The translations under genes and the position numbers were made by a program. The notes beneath the pieces were generated by a model. The model worked only from the letters and a program-made list of their open reading frames with translations, was not told the DNA's origin and searched no databases. A DNA stretch of 64,000 nucleotides from Methylonatrum sp040877625 (GTDB lineage Bacteria > Pseudomonadota > Gammaproteobacteria > Nitrococcales > Aquisalimonadaceae), in NCBI GenBank assembly GCA_040877625.1, contig JBBDNK010000041.1, positions 310,001-374,000 of the forward strand, in the 5' to 3' direction. This document shows positions 17,977 through 28,386 of this stretch, one piece after another. Numbering within the stretch: the stretch's first letter is position 1; the number at the start of each line of letters is the position of its first letter.

Positions 17977-20637
17977 ATGGCTGCATTGATGGAGGATCTT
18001 GATCCCCAGGAAACGCGGGAATGGCTGGAAGCGCTTGAAGCCGTTATCGAGGAAGAAGGCGCCGAGCGCGCCCATTACCTGCTTGAATCACTGGTGGAGA
18101 AGGCGCGGCGGCGTGGCGGCCACATCCCCTTCACGGCGACGACCGCCTATGTAAACACCATTCCTCCGCACATGGAGGCCAAGTCTCCAGGCGATCATGC
18201 ACTTGAGTGGCGCCTGCGCTCCATCATCCGCTGGAACGCCATGGCGACGGTGCTGCAAGCCAATAAGCAGCGCGAGGGCATCGGCGGCCATATCGCGAGC
18301 TTCGCGTCCAGCGCCACGCTCTATGATGTCGGATTCAATCATTTCTGGCGGGCACCCGGCGACAAGCACGGTGGCGACATGGTGTTTATCCAGGGCCACT
18401 CCGCCCCCGGCATTTACGCGCGCTCCTACCTGGAAGGCCGCTTGACCGAAAAGCAGTTACAGGGGTTCCGCGAGGACGTCGGCGGCAAGGGCATTACCTC
18501 CTACCCGCACCCCTGGCTGATGCCGGATTACTGGCAGTTCCCCACCGTGTCCATGGGCCTTGGCCCCATTACCGCCATCTACCAGGCCCGCTTCATGAAG
18601 TACCTGCATGATCGCGGCATTATCGACATGGATGACCGCAAGATCTGGGCCTTCATGGGCGATGGCGAGATGGATGAGCCGGAATCCCTCGGCGCCATCG
18701 GCCTTGCAGCCCGCGAAAAGCTGGACAACCTGGTGTTCGTCGTCAACTGCAACCTGCAGCGACTTGACGGGCCGGTACGCGGCAACGGCAAGATCATCCA
18801 GGAACTGGAGGGCGAGTTCCGCGGCGCCGGCTGGAACGTCATCAAGGTGATCTGGGGCTCCGGCTGGGACAATCTGCTGGCGCGGGACAGGAGCGGCCTG
18901 CTGCGCAAACGCATGGAAGAATGCGTGGACGGCGAGTACCAGAACTTCAAGGCCAAGGGCGGCGCGTACACACGCAAGCACTTTTTCGGCAAATACCCCG
19001 AGCTGGCCGACCTGGTCTCCAGCATGTCCGACGAGGAAATCGGCCAGTTGTCACGTGGCGGTCACGATCCGCACAAGGTCTACGCCGCCTATCACGCCGC
19101 CGTCAGTCAGACCGGCCAGCCCACCGTCATACTGGCCAAGACGGTCAAGGGATACGGCATGGGCGCCTCCGGCGAAGGGCAGAACATCAGCCATCAGCAG
19201 AAGAAAGTCGGCCTGGAAGCACTGAAGGACTTCCGCGACCGCTTCGACATCCCGGTCGCGGACGATCAGATCGAGAAAACACCGTTTTACAAACCCGCGG
19301 AGGATAGCCCGGAAATCAAATACCTGCGGGAGCGCCGCGAGTCGCTGGGCGGTTATCTGCCGCAGCGGCGCACGGAAGCCGAGCCGCTGGAGATTCCGGA
19401 CCTTTCCGTGTTCGACCTGCTGCTCAAGGGCACCGGCGAGCGTGAAATGTCCACCACCATGGCCTACGTGCGGATTCTCTCGATCCTTGCGCGGGACAAG
19501 AAACTGGCCAGGCACATCGTGCCCATTGTCCCCGACGAGGCACGGACCTTCGGCATGGAGGGGCTGTTCCGGCAGCTCGGCATCTATTCCTCCGTGGGGC
19601 AGCTCTACACCCCGGAAGATGCGGATCAGCTGATGCTCTACAAGGAGGACAAGAAAGGGCAGATACTGCAGGAAGGCATCAACGAAGCGGGCGCCATGTG
19701 CTCGTGGATTTCCGCGGGTACTGCCTACTCCAATCATGGCGTGAACATGATCCCGTTCTACGCCTATTACTCCATGTTCGGCTTCCAGCGCATCGGCGAC
19801 CTTGCCTGGGCCGCGGGTGACATGCGCTGCCGCGGCTTCCTCATGGGCGGCACGGCCGGGCGAACCACACTGAACGGCGAAGGCCTGCAGCACCAGGACG
19901 GCCACACTCACCTGATGGCGGCGACCATCCCCAACTGCATCGCCTATGATCCCACATTCCCCTACGAGATGGCGGTGATCATCCATGACGGCCTGCGCCG
20001 GATGTACCGGGAGCAAGAGAACGTCTACTACTACATCACCATGATGAACGAGAACTACAGTCAGCCCGACATGCCCAAGGGCGCCGAGGAAGGCATCCGC
20101 AAGGGCATGTACCTCTTCAAGGAAGGGAGCAAGGGCAAGCTGAAGGTTCAGTTACTTGGCTCCGGCACCATCTTCCGCGAAGCGATTGCCGCCGCCGAGC
20201 TGCTGAAGAAGGACTGGAAAGTGGACGCCGACCTCTGGGGTTGCACCTCCTTCAACGAGCTGCGCAGGGACGGCATCGACGCCGAGCGGTGGAACATGCT
20301 CCACCCGGACAAAAAGCCCAGAACCTCCTGGGTTCAGCAGCAGTTCAAGGGACGCAAGGGGCCGGCCATTGCCGCAACCGACTACATGCGTGCCTTCGCG
20401 GACCAGATCCGACCCTACGTCGATGATCGCCGCTACGTTGTACTGGGTGCGGACGGCTTCGGCCGTTCCGATACCCGGGAACAACTGCGGCGATTCTTCG
20501 AGGTTGATCGTTACTACATCGTGGTAGCGGCGCTGAAGGCGCTTGCCGACGACGGTCAGATCGAGGCCAAGGCGGTTGTTGACGCCATCGCCAAATACGG
20601 CATTGATTCGGAGAAGCCGAATCCGACCTCGGTCTGA
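17977..20637 (+). CDS. aceE: Pyruvate dehydrogenase E1 component, homodimeric type
   Basis: 886 residues, as in E. coli AceE. The thiamine-diphosphate motif reads GDGEMDEPES, with the closing asparagine in VFVVNCNLQ; the transketolase-like central and C-terminal domains follow. It decarboxylates pyruvate and acetylates the lipoyl groups of AceF. AAGAGGTG precedes the ATG. The 254-bp leader (17723-17976) should hold the operon promoter; I found no clear PdhR-type operator there, only a small GCGCC/GGCGC inverted repeat near 17917-17932. First gene of aceE-aceF-lpd. Confidence 0.97.
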   Translation: MAALMEDLDPQETREWLEALEAVIEEEGAERAHYLLESLVEKARRRGGHIPFTATTAYVNTIPPHMEAKSPGDHALEWRLRSIIRWNAMATVLQANKQREGIGGHIASFASSATLYDVGFNHFWRAPGDKHGGDMVFIQGHSAPGIYARSYLEGRLTEKQLQGFREDVGGKGITSYPHPWLMPDYWQFPTVSMGLGPITAIYQARFMKYLHDRGIIDMDDRKIWAFMGDGEMDEPESLGAIGLAAREKLDNLVFVVNCNLQRLDGPVRGNGKIIQELEGEFRGAGWNVIKVIWGSGWDNLLARDRSGLLRKRMEECVDGEYQNFKAKGGAYTRKHFFGKYPELADLVSSMSDEEIGQLSRGGHDPHKVYAAYHAAVSQTGQPTVILAKTVKGYGMGASGEGQNISHQQKKVGLEALKDFRDRFDIPVADDQIEKTPFYKPAEDSPEIKYLRERRESLGGYLPQRRTEAEPLEIPDLSVFDLLLKGTGEREMSTTMAYVRILSILARDKKLARHIVPIVPDEARTFGMEGLFRQLGIYSSVGQLYTPEDADQLMLYKEDKKGQILQEGINEAGAMCSWISAGTAYSNHGVNMIPFYAYYSMFGFQRIGDLAWAAGDMRCRGFLMGGTAGRTTLNGEGLQHQDGHTHLMAATIPNCIAYDPTFPYEMAVIIHDGLRRMYREQENVYYYITMMNENYSQPDMPKGAEEGIRKGMYLFKEGSKGKLKVQLLGSGTIFREAIAAAELLKKDWKVDADLWGCTSFNELRRDGIDAERWNMLHPDKKPRTSWVQQQFKGRKGPAIAATDYMRAFADQIRPYVDDRRYVVLGADGFGRSDTREQLRRFFEVDRYYIVVAALKALADDGQIEAKAVVDAIAKYGIDSEKPNPTSV

Positions 20638-20745
20638 ACCCGGGCAGGAATGTCATCCACTCGCGGCGGACCCCGGAGACATGGATACCGGGGCAGGGCA
20701 GCCACCAGGCGCCTGCCCGCCGCGCGGTAACCGAAGGAAGCAGGC

Positions 20746-22395
20746 ATGACGACAAAAACGATCAAGGTCCCCGATATTGGTGATTTCGACGAGGTCGACG
20801 TCATCGAGGTGCTGGTCGCCGAAGGCGACACCGTGGAGGCGGAACAGTCTCTGGTCACCCTTGAGTCCGACAAGGCCACCATGGAGGTGCCCGCTCCCGA
20901 AGCCGGTACCGTCAAGTCAGTGAAGATGAAAGTCGGCGACAAGGCCAGGGAGGGAGCCGTCATCATCGAGCTGGAGCCAGCCGCAACGACCGGGGACAAG
21001 GAAGCAGAGCTCGAGCGGGAGCCCGCCGAAGCGAAGCAGGAGACGGCCGCCACCGCGGAGCCCCAGGCGGCGAACGGCAAGACTGCCGAGCAGGAAGTCC
21101 GCGTTCCCGATATTGGTGATTTCGACGAGGTCGACGTCATCGAGGTGCTGGTCGCAGAGGGCGACACGGTCGAGGCGGAACAGTCTCTGATCACCCTGGA
21201 ATCCGACAAGGCCGCGATGGAAGTCCCGGCCCCCGTGGCCGGCAGGGTAAAGGCGGTCAAGATCAAGGTCGGCGACAAGGTGGCCGAAGGCGCGCTGATT
21301 CTGATGCTGGAGACCAGCGGCGCCGAAGCCGCCGCCGAGCCGACTTCGCAAGCAAAGGCTGCTCCCACTCGCGCCGAGCCGGAGCCTGAACCGCAGGTGG
21401 CAAAGACCCAGCATCCGGCACATCAGGTCGAGGCGGATTTCGCCCCGGTTCCGGCCAGCACGATCGATAGCCGCGCCCACAAACTCGCGCATGCCTCTCC
21501 CGCCGTGCGCCGCTTTGCCCGGGAACTGGGTGTCGAGCTTGGCCAGATCACCGGCTCGGGACGCAAAAACCGAATACTCAAGGAAGACGTACAGGCCTTT
21601 GTGAAAGGCATCATGAAGGGCGGCCAGGGTACAGCGACGGCGACCGCGACGGGCGGCATGGGCATTCCACCCATCCCCGCGGTGGATTTCTCCAAATTCG
21701 GAGAGATCGAAGAGCAGCCCATGCCCCGGATCAAGAAGATTTCCGGGCCTCATCTGCACCGCAGCTGGTTGAATGTCCCGCATGTGACACAGTTTGACGA
21801 GGCCGACATCACCGACCTGGAAGCCTTCCGCAAGGCGGAAAAGGTCGCCGCGGAAAAGGAAGGCGTAAAGCTCACGCCTCTGGCTTTTCTGGTAAAGGCG
21901 GCGGCCTCCGCACTGGTGAAGTACCCGGAGTTCAACAGCAGCCTCAAACCCTCCGGCGATGCGTTGATCATCAAGAAGTACATCAACATTGGCGTAGCCG
22001 TGGATACGCCCAATGGGCTTGTCGTTCCGGTAATCAAGGATGCCAACAGGAAGGGCATCTACCAGATAGCGGCCGACCTGGCCGAGATCAGCAGCAAGGC
22101 CCGTGACGGAAAGCTGGGCCCCGCCGACATGCAGGGCGGTACCTTCAGCATTTCCAGCCTGGGCGGCATTGGCGGAACCGCCTTCACGCCCATCGTGAAC
22201 GTGCCCGAAGTCGCCATCCTGGGTGTTTCCAAATCGGATATGAAGCCGAAATGGAACGGCAACGAATTTGAACCAAGACTGATGTTGCCGCTTTCCCTGT
22301 CCTATGACCACAGGGCCATCGACGGCGCCGCCGCCGCGCGCTTCGTCACGTACCTGTCCGGCCTGCTGGGTGATCTGCGGCGCCTGGTTCTCTAG
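20746..22395 (+). CDS. aceF: Pyruvate dehydrogenase E2, dihydrolipoyl acetyltransferase with two lipoyl domains
   Basis: 549 residues. Two lipoyl domains (about 1-75 and 118-195) have lipoylation lysines in LESDKATMEV and LESDKAAMEV. An Ala/Glu-rich linker, a peripheral subunit-binding domain (ASPAVRRFARELGV, about 247-282) and the acyltransferase domain ending with the catalytic SYDHRAIDGA follow. It moves acetyl groups to CoA and forms the complex core. The two lipoyl coding stretches share a run of about 50 identical bases (from about 20770 and 21110), suggesting recent duplication or gene conversion. Confidence 0.97.
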   Translation: MTTKTIKVPDIGDFDEVDVIEVLVAEGDTVEAEQSLVTLESDKATMEVPAPEAGTVKSVKMKVGDKAREGAVIIELEPAATTGDKEAELEREPAEAKQETAATAEPQAANGKTAEQEVRVPDIGDFDEVDVIEVLVAEGDTVEAEQSLITLESDKAAMEVPAPVAGRVKAVKIKVGDKVAEGALILMLETSGAEAAAEPTSQAKAAPTRAEPEPEPQVAKTQHPAHQVEADFAPVPASTIDSRAHKLAHASPAVRRFARELGVELGQITGSGRKNRILKEDVQAFVKGIMKGGQGTATATATGGMGIPPIPAVDFSKFGEIEEQPMPRIKKISGPHLHRSWLNVPHVTQFDEADITDLEAFRKAEKVAAEKEGVKLTPLAFLVKAAASALVKYPEFNSSLKPSGDALIIKKYINIGVAVDTPNGLVVPVIKDANRKGIYQIAADLAEISSKARDGKLGPADMQGGTFSISSLGGIGGTAFTPIVNVPEVAILGVSKSDMKPKWNGNEFEPRLMLPLSLSYDHRAIDGAAAARFVTYLSGLLGDLRRLVL

Positions 22396-22471
22396 GCCTG
22401 TATTTATTCTCAAAAGCATGGTCAGCGGCCAGGCGCCAACAGCGCCCGGCCTGCCACAAAAGGAAGCAATC

Positions 22472-24247
22472 ATGGCGACCAAGAACATCACGATTCCGGA
22501 CATCGGCGATTTCGACGAAGTGGATGTCATCGAGGTCCTGGTCTCCCAGGGCGATAGCGTGGAAGCCGAGCAGTCCCTGATCACGCTGGAGTCCGACAAG
22601 GCCACCATGGAAGTACCCGCCTCCGAGGCGGGCACCGTCAAGTCCGTGAAGACCAGGGTTGGCGACAAGGTGAAGCAGGGGATGGTGATTCTGGAGCTGG
22701 AAACCGCCCAACCAGCGTCGGACGACGCCGTAAAGGCAGATAGCAAACCGTCAACGCCGAGGCGCAACGGTGCACCGAAGCAGCAGCCAGCCAAGCCAGG
22801 CCAGGCACCGTCGGGCAACGCCCCGGCCGATGACTCCTCCGACGGGGAGTGTGATGTGGTCGTGATCGGCGCCGGGCCGGGCGGCTATACCGCCGCCTTC
22901 CGCGCGGCGGACCTGGGCTTGAAGACCGTACTGGTGGAGCGCTACGAGACTCTGGGTGGCGTGTGCCTGAACGTCGGCTGCATTCCCTCGAAAGCCTTGC
23001 TGCATGTCTCCCATATAGTGGATACCGCGGAGCAGTTTGCGAACCACGGCGTCGTCTTCGGCAAACCAAAGATCGAACTCCCCAAACTGCGTGACTGGAA
23101 AGACACCGTCATCGGAAAGCTCACCGGCGGTCTGGCGAGCATGGCCAAACAGCGCAAGGTCGAGGTGATCACCGGCAATGCCCAGTTCAGCGGCCGCAAT
23201 GCGCTTACCGTTGAAGGCAAAAACGGCAAACGCACCATCAACTTCAAGCACGCGATCATCGCCGCCGGCTCGCGCGTGGTGACACCGCCGGGTATGGACC
23301 TGGACGATCCGCGCGTCATGGACTCCACGGATGCGTTGAAACTCGAGGAAATTCCCAAGCGCATGCTGGTGATCGGCGGCGGCATCATCGGCCTGGAGAT
23401 GGCCACGGTGTACGAAGCGCTGGGCACCAGGATCACCGTCGTTGAACTCATGGACCGCATCATGGTGGGAGCGGACAAGGACATCGTCCGGCCCTACGAG
23501 AAACGCATCCGCAAACGCTACGAGAACGTATTCCTGAATGCCAAGGTCACCGGCATGGAGGCTCAGAAAAAGGGCATCAAGGTAAGCTTTGAAGGCAAAG
23601 ACGTACCGACAACAGAGACCTTTGACCGGGTGCTGGTGGCGGTGGGCCGCCGCCCGAACGGTGATCTGATCAACGCCGAGGCTGCCGGCCTGGAACTGGA
23701 TCGCGGCTTCATCAAGGTGGATGAACAGATGCGCACCAGCGTGCCGCACATCTTTGCCATCGGCGACGTCGTCGGCCAGCCCATGCTGGCCCATAAGGCC
23801 ACGCACGAGGGCAAGATCGCCGCGGAGGTCATAGCCGGACACAAGGTTGCCTTCGATGCACGGGTTATCCCGTCGGTCGCGTACACGGACCCGGAAGTCG
23901 CCTGGGTCGGCCTCACCGAGGAGCAGGCCAGGGAACAGGGCATAAAAGTGGAAAAGGGCACCTTTCCCTGGGCCGCCAGCGGACGCGCCCTGGCCATGGG
24001 GCGTGAAGAAGGCATGACCAAGCTGCTGTTCGATGCCGAGACGGGACGTATCGTCGGCGGCGCCGTGATCGGGCTCAATGCCGGGGATCTGATCGGAGAA
24101 ATCGGCCTGGCGATTGAAATGGGTGCCGAAGCAGCCGATATCGGGCTCACCGTGCACCCGCATCCCACACTGAGTGAGACAGTGGCGATGGCGGCAGAGG
24201 TGGCCGAAGGCACCATTACCGATCTGTACATCCCGAAGAAAAAGTAA
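22472..24247 (+). CDS. lpdA: Dihydrolipoyl dehydrogenase (E3) with N-terminal lipoyl domain
   Basis: 591 residues. An N-terminal lipoyl domain (lysine in LESDKATMEV, about residues 1-78) and linker precede the flavoprotein: FAD motif GAGPGGYTAAFRA, redox disulfide GGVCLNVGCIPSK, NAD motif GGGIIGLEMATVY, and the C-terminal His/Glu in HPHPTLSE. It reoxidises dihydrolipoyl groups with NAD+. A lipoyl-bearing E3 is known in several beta- and gammaproteobacteria. The start at MATKNITIPDIGDFD follows AAGGAAG; the upstream open frame overlaps the aceF end and is not conserved. Confidence 0.96.
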   Translation: MATKNITIPDIGDFDEVDVIEVLVSQGDSVEAEQSLITLESDKATMEVPASEAGTVKSVKTRVGDKVKQGMVILELETAQPASDDAVKADSKPSTPRRNGAPKQQPAKPGQAPSGNAPADDSSDGECDVVVIGAGPGGYTAAFRAADLGLKTVLVERYETLGGVCLNVGCIPSKALLHVSHIVDTAEQFANHGVVFGKPKIELPKLRDWKDTVIGKLTGGLASMAKQRKVEVITGNAQFSGRNALTVEGKNGKRTINFKHAIIAAGSRVVTPPGMDLDDPRVMDSTDALKLEEIPKRMLVIGGGIIGLEMATVYEALGTRITVVELMDRIMVGADKDIVRPYEKRIRKRYENVFLNAKVTGMEAQKKGIKVSFEGKDVPTTETFDRVLVAVGRRPNGDLINAEAAGLELDRGFIKVDEQMRTSVPHIFAIGDVVGQPMLAHKATHEGKIAAEVIAGHKVAFDARVIPSVAYTDPEVAWVGLTEEQAREQGIKVEKGTFPWAASGRALAMGREEGMTKLLFDAETGRIVGGAVIGLNAGDLIGEIGLAIEMGAEAADIGLTVHPHPTLSETVAMAAEVAEGTITDLYIPKKK

Positions 24248-24256
24248 CTGACCAGT

Positions 24257-24282
24257 GCACGGGCGGCGTGATCTGCCCGTGC
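24257..24282 (+). terminator. Hairpin after the pyruvate dehydrogenase operon
   Basis: An 8-bp perfect stem (GCACGGGC at 24257-24264, GCCCGTGC at 24275-24282) begins 10 bases after the lpdA stop. There is no U-run, so it may act as a Rho-associated end or an mRNA-stabilising hairpin rather than an intrinsic terminator. Confidence 0.45.
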
Positions 24283-24501
24283 GCTTGATCTCTCCCCAGT
24301 GAACCCTCCCTCCGGCCCGCTCCGGGCGCCCTGCCCGTGCGCGGCATTCGGCCGTTTGCATAAACCCATCCTTCCGCTATCCGCAATGACCGGAGTTCGT
24401 TTTGAATTGTTTGTCTACCCACATTCAACTCTTTCCTATATGCTTGAGGCACAACATGACGCTTGATTCATATTCCAGAGTGCCCCAGGAGATTGCCCCA
24501 G

Positions 24502-25497
<996 letters not shown>

Positions 25498-25507
25498 TCC
25501 CGCTGAC

Positions 25508-26467
25508 ATGAAGAAACTTCTGATTGCCGTTGCTGCATTTCTGCTGCTTGCCGTGGCCGGTGTCACCGCGTGGTTCAACTTCGCCCCTGCCGCCCATGTG
25601 GCCGGCGTGCTGGTCTCGCTGCAGCGCGAACAGGCCGGCATGGAGGAGCGCGAGCTGCAAGTGCCCGGTTTTCGCATCGCCTACCTGGAAGGTGGTGACG
25701 GCGAAACCCTGCTGTTGCTTCACGGCATGGGCGGCAGCAAGGATAACTGGAACCTCGTCGCACAGCAGTTGACCCCGCACTTTCGGGTCATTGCGGTGGA
25801 CCTGCCCGGCTTTGGCGACAGCGACAAACCCGCCGAGCGGCGTTATCGGGCAGAGGACCAGGCAACGTACGTCCACTCGATTGTCCAGGCGTTGGGACTG
25901 CGGAGGTTCAATCTGGGGGGTATTTCCATGGGCGGGCGGATAGCGGCGGAGTATGCGGCTCGCTATCCGGACGCGATCACCAGCCTCTGGCTGCTGGCGC
26001 CCGGAGGCGTGGCATCCGCCCGACCCAGCGAGCTTGCGCAGCACCTTGAGGAAACCGGTAACGAGGGCGGCAATTTCCCCTTGCTGGTCAGAACACCGGC
26101 AGACGTGGACACGTTGCTGAACTGGAGTATGGCCTCGCCACCCTACATACCCGCTCCGGTGAAGCAGGCGTTGGCGGACCAGGCTGCGGCCAGCCATGAC
26201 CTGCACCTCCGGATCCTCGGCGAGCTTGCCGAAGAATGGGAGGAGGTTTCTCTGGAGGAAATCGTCGACGGGCTGGAGACGCCCACTCGAATTGTCTGGG
26301 GCGCGCGGGACCGCGTGCTTCATGTCTCCGGCGCCGAGGCCCTACGCCGACACATGCCCGATGCATCGGTGCGCATTCTCCCCGGCGTCGGGCATATTCC
26401 CATCATCGAGGCGCCGGAAACGGTTGCCTCGGACTACCGATCATTCAAGGACTCACGATCAGACTGA
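25508..26467 (+). CDS. Membrane-anchored alpha/beta hydrolase
   Basis: 319 residues. An N-terminal hydrophobic anchor (about 1-22) precedes an alpha/beta-hydrolase fold: oxyanion region LLLHGMGGSKDNW, nucleophile elbow GGISMGGRIAAEY (Ser), catalytic Asp around WGARDRVLHV and His in GVGHIPIIEAPE. The triad is complete, so it should be an active esterase, lipase or acyl hydrolase at the membrane face. It starts 10 bp after the KAS III-like gene. Substrate unknown. Confidence 0.88.
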   Translation: MKKLLIAVAAFLLLAVAGVTAWFNFAPAAHVAGVLVSLQREQAGMEERELQVPGFRIAYLEGGDGETLLLLHGMGGSKDNWNLVAQQLTPHFRVIAVDLPGFGDSDKPAERRYRAEDQATYVHSIVQALGLRRFNLGGISMGGRIAAEYAARYPDAITSLWLLAPGGVASARPSELAQHLEETGNEGGNFPLLVRTPADVDTLLNWSMASPPYIPAPVKQALADQAAASHDLHLRILGELAEEWEEVSLEEIVDGLETPTRIVWGARDRVLHVSGAEALRRHMPDASVRILPGVGHIPIIEAPETVASDYRSFKDSRSD

Positions 26468-26860
26468 ACCCTGGTTCTGGCATGACGCGAAAGGTCGGTG
26501 TTGCCGTGAATTGAAGTCCATTTTTATTGGATGTTGTTACCGCGTTATCTCTGAACACATTTCATACCGCGAATCTGACTCCATACGCCTGATACGCAGC
26601 ACGACTTACACCGCCAGACCCGATGCAAGTGGGCGTCGAATTCATTGCAGAATTGAAGAAACGAAAAGAAGGAAAGTCGGAATGACTGTTCCGTGTCATC
26701 GTATTGATCATGGCAGAAATATCTTCGCAAATTTATCGCAGGCAATACTGGCCGTCAAGCATGTCCGGGCCGTTGACCAACCGACGGGCACGACAGGATA
26801 CTAGGGAGCCTCTGATTTATTCCCATGGGGCTCCGCGGAGCCATAGCTCATGGACCGTCC
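26468..26860. other. Intergenic region between hydrolase and MFS genes
   Basis: About 390 bp, AT-richer than its neighbours. It holds a possible 40-codon reading frame (26682-26804, ATG preceded by AAGGAAAG) with no similarity I recognise, and a MITE terminus relic at 26801-26844. I see no clear terminator. Confidence 0.6.
26801..26844. repeat. Relic terminus of the MITE-like family
   Basis: The 32 bases from 26804 (GGGAGCCTCTGATTTATTCC onwards) match the terminus of the element at 16821 at 26 of 32 positions, and are followed by a small hairpin, GGCTCC/GGAGCC. No matching opposite end is visible nearby, so it is probably a decayed or solo end. It lies 17 bp upstream of the MFS start chosen below, and an in-frame ATG inside it (26825) could be mistaken for the gene start. 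Confidence 0.65.
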
Positions 26861-28054
26861 ATGTTACGCACAGCCACCGCCTCACCCTGGACTCCCGCGC
26901 TGATCTCCCTGCTGCTGCTCTGGTGCGCAGGGCTTTATTTGCGCCTTACCCTGCTGGTGGCACCGCCCCTGGCACCCCGCATTGCGGCCGACCTGGGCCT
27001 CAATCAGGCCGGCATCGGCGCACTGACCACCGTGCCTGTACTGATGCTGTCCATGGCGGCGGTTGCAGGGGCCTTCATCATTGCCCGGCTTGGTCCGCGC
27101 CATACGGTCGTTCTCTCCCTGATAATCATTCTGTGCGGATCCATGGCACGGGCCGTGGCCCCGGAACCCTGGCTCATGTATGCCGCCACGGCCCTGATGG
27201 GGCTGGGCATCGCCGCGCTGCAGCCGGCACTTCCGGCGCTGCTTCCTGGCTGGTGCCCGGGCCATACCGCGCTTGGTACGGCAGTCTATATGAACGGCAT
27301 GCTGATGGGCGAGGTGCTGAGCGCGGGGCTGACCCTGCCATTGATCATGCCGCTGGCTGGCGATGACTGGCGTCTCGCGCTGATTATCTGGTCACTGCCC
27401 GCCGGTCTGGTCGCACTCGCCTTTCTCAAGCGCCGCGGGCTGGATACGAACAAGCAGGCCGATCGTCCGTCCGTCTGGATGCCCGGCTGGCGCGACCCTC
27501 TGGTCTGGCAACTCGGACTGCTGCTCGGGGCCAGCGCGGCCCTGTTCTTCGGCACCAACGCCTACATGGCCAGCGTGTTGACCGCCCGCGGCGAAGGTCA
27601 CCAGCTTGCCTTGGGTCTATTGCTGTTCAATACCGCGCAGCTGGCGTCGTCCGTATTCATGCTCCGCTACGCCAGCCGCTGGCTCGGCCGAACCGCTCCC
27701 CTGCAGATCATGCTTGCCGGCGCGGTCGTTACGTTGCTGTTGTTTCTGCTGCTGCCCGGACTACCGGCACTGATCGCGGCGTTCGGTCTGAGTTTCGCCA
27801 CCGGCGTGCTGTTGATCCTGCTGGTCTCGCTGCCGCCGGCCATCGCGCCGCCCGGCACGACGGCAGCCCTGTCTGCCGGCATGTTCACGATCGGGTATGC
27901 CGTATCCTTTCTGGTGCCGCTCGCGGGTGGCCTGCTGGCCGACGCAAGCGGCCGCCCCGGCTTCGCCTTGCTGCCACTTCTGGCACTTGGAGTACTGTGT
28001 TTTCCGCTTTGCCTGTCTCTGGGCCGAAGAGCAGTGGCGGTAATTTCTCACTGA
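26861..28054 (+). CDS. MFS transporter, CynX/NimT (cyanate permease-like) family
   Basis: 397 residues with about twelve hydrophobic segments. The N-terminal half contains RLTLLVAPPLAPRIAADLG and the loop RLGPRHTVVLSL that replaces the usual MFS A-motif, as in CynX-type proteins. No cyanase gene lies nearby, so the substrate is open. ATG 26861 was chosen because the frame upstream runs into a MITE relic; ATG 26825 is the alternative. Confidence 0.78.
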   Translation: MLRTATASPWTPALISLLLLWCAGLYLRLTLLVAPPLAPRIAADLGLNQAGIGALTTVPVLMLSMAAVAGAFIIARLGPRHTVVLSLIIILCGSMARAVAPEPWLMYAATALMGLGIAALQPALPALLPGWCPGHTALGTAVYMNGMLMGEVLSAGLTLPLIMPLAGDDWRLALIIWSLPAGLVALAFLKRRGLDTNKQADRPSVWMPGWRDPLVWQLGLLLGASAALFFGTNAYMASVLTARGEGHQLALGLLLFNTAQLASSVFMLRYASRWLGRTAPLQIMLAGAVVTLLLFLLLPGLPALIAAFGLSFATGVLLILLVSLPPAIAPPGTTAALSAGMFTIGYAVSFLVPLAGGLLADASGRPGFALLPLLALGVLCFPLCLSLGRRAVAVISH

Positions 28055-28386
28055 TGCGTCATCCTTCATCATGGGATATTCGACATGGACTTGCTGATCT
28101 TCAAAGACTCCGTACGGGTTAAGAAGACGTGCCTTAAATCAATGAACCGAACGTATTACAAAAGGCCAATGACCTTCGACCGATGGCCCCGTAAACGTGT
28201 ATCGCTCCCGGGCGTGTTTTTTAAAGAAACACTGTTGTATTTCACTGTGATATGCTGCGGACCAGAAGTCGCCCGTGAGGCACTTCAAAACGACAAATAG
28301 AACAATCAACTGTAGCGCTAATGGGCAAGGGGGGGCCGAGACGAAAGTTGTCGGTCGATGAACCGCCTAGATGGAGTGGATTCAGC
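28055..28386. other. Intergenic region before the GGDEF/EAL gene
   Basis: About 330 bp. It should hold the promoter of the downstream gene. An open frame at 28085-28300 has no ribosome-binding site I trust and no recognisable protein. No terminator hairpin stood out. Confidence 0.5.

Noticed and set aside
20917..22818. Long minus-strand frame opposite aceF and the lpdA start
   Set aside because: Antisense shadow of conserved lipoyl and acyltransferase coding sequence; composition is His/Gly/Arg-rich and unlike a real protein.
22751..24361. Minus-strand frame opposite lpdA
   Set aside because: Antisense shadow; lpdA on the plus strand has every expected motif.
26682..26804. 40-codon frame with AAGGAAAG upstream, before the MFS gene
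   Set aside because: No similarity or conserved feature is visible and it ends at a MITE relic; kept only as a note in the intergenic entry.
28085..28300. 71-codon frame before the GGDEF/EAL gene
   Set aside because: No trustworthy ribosome-binding site and no recognisable protein.
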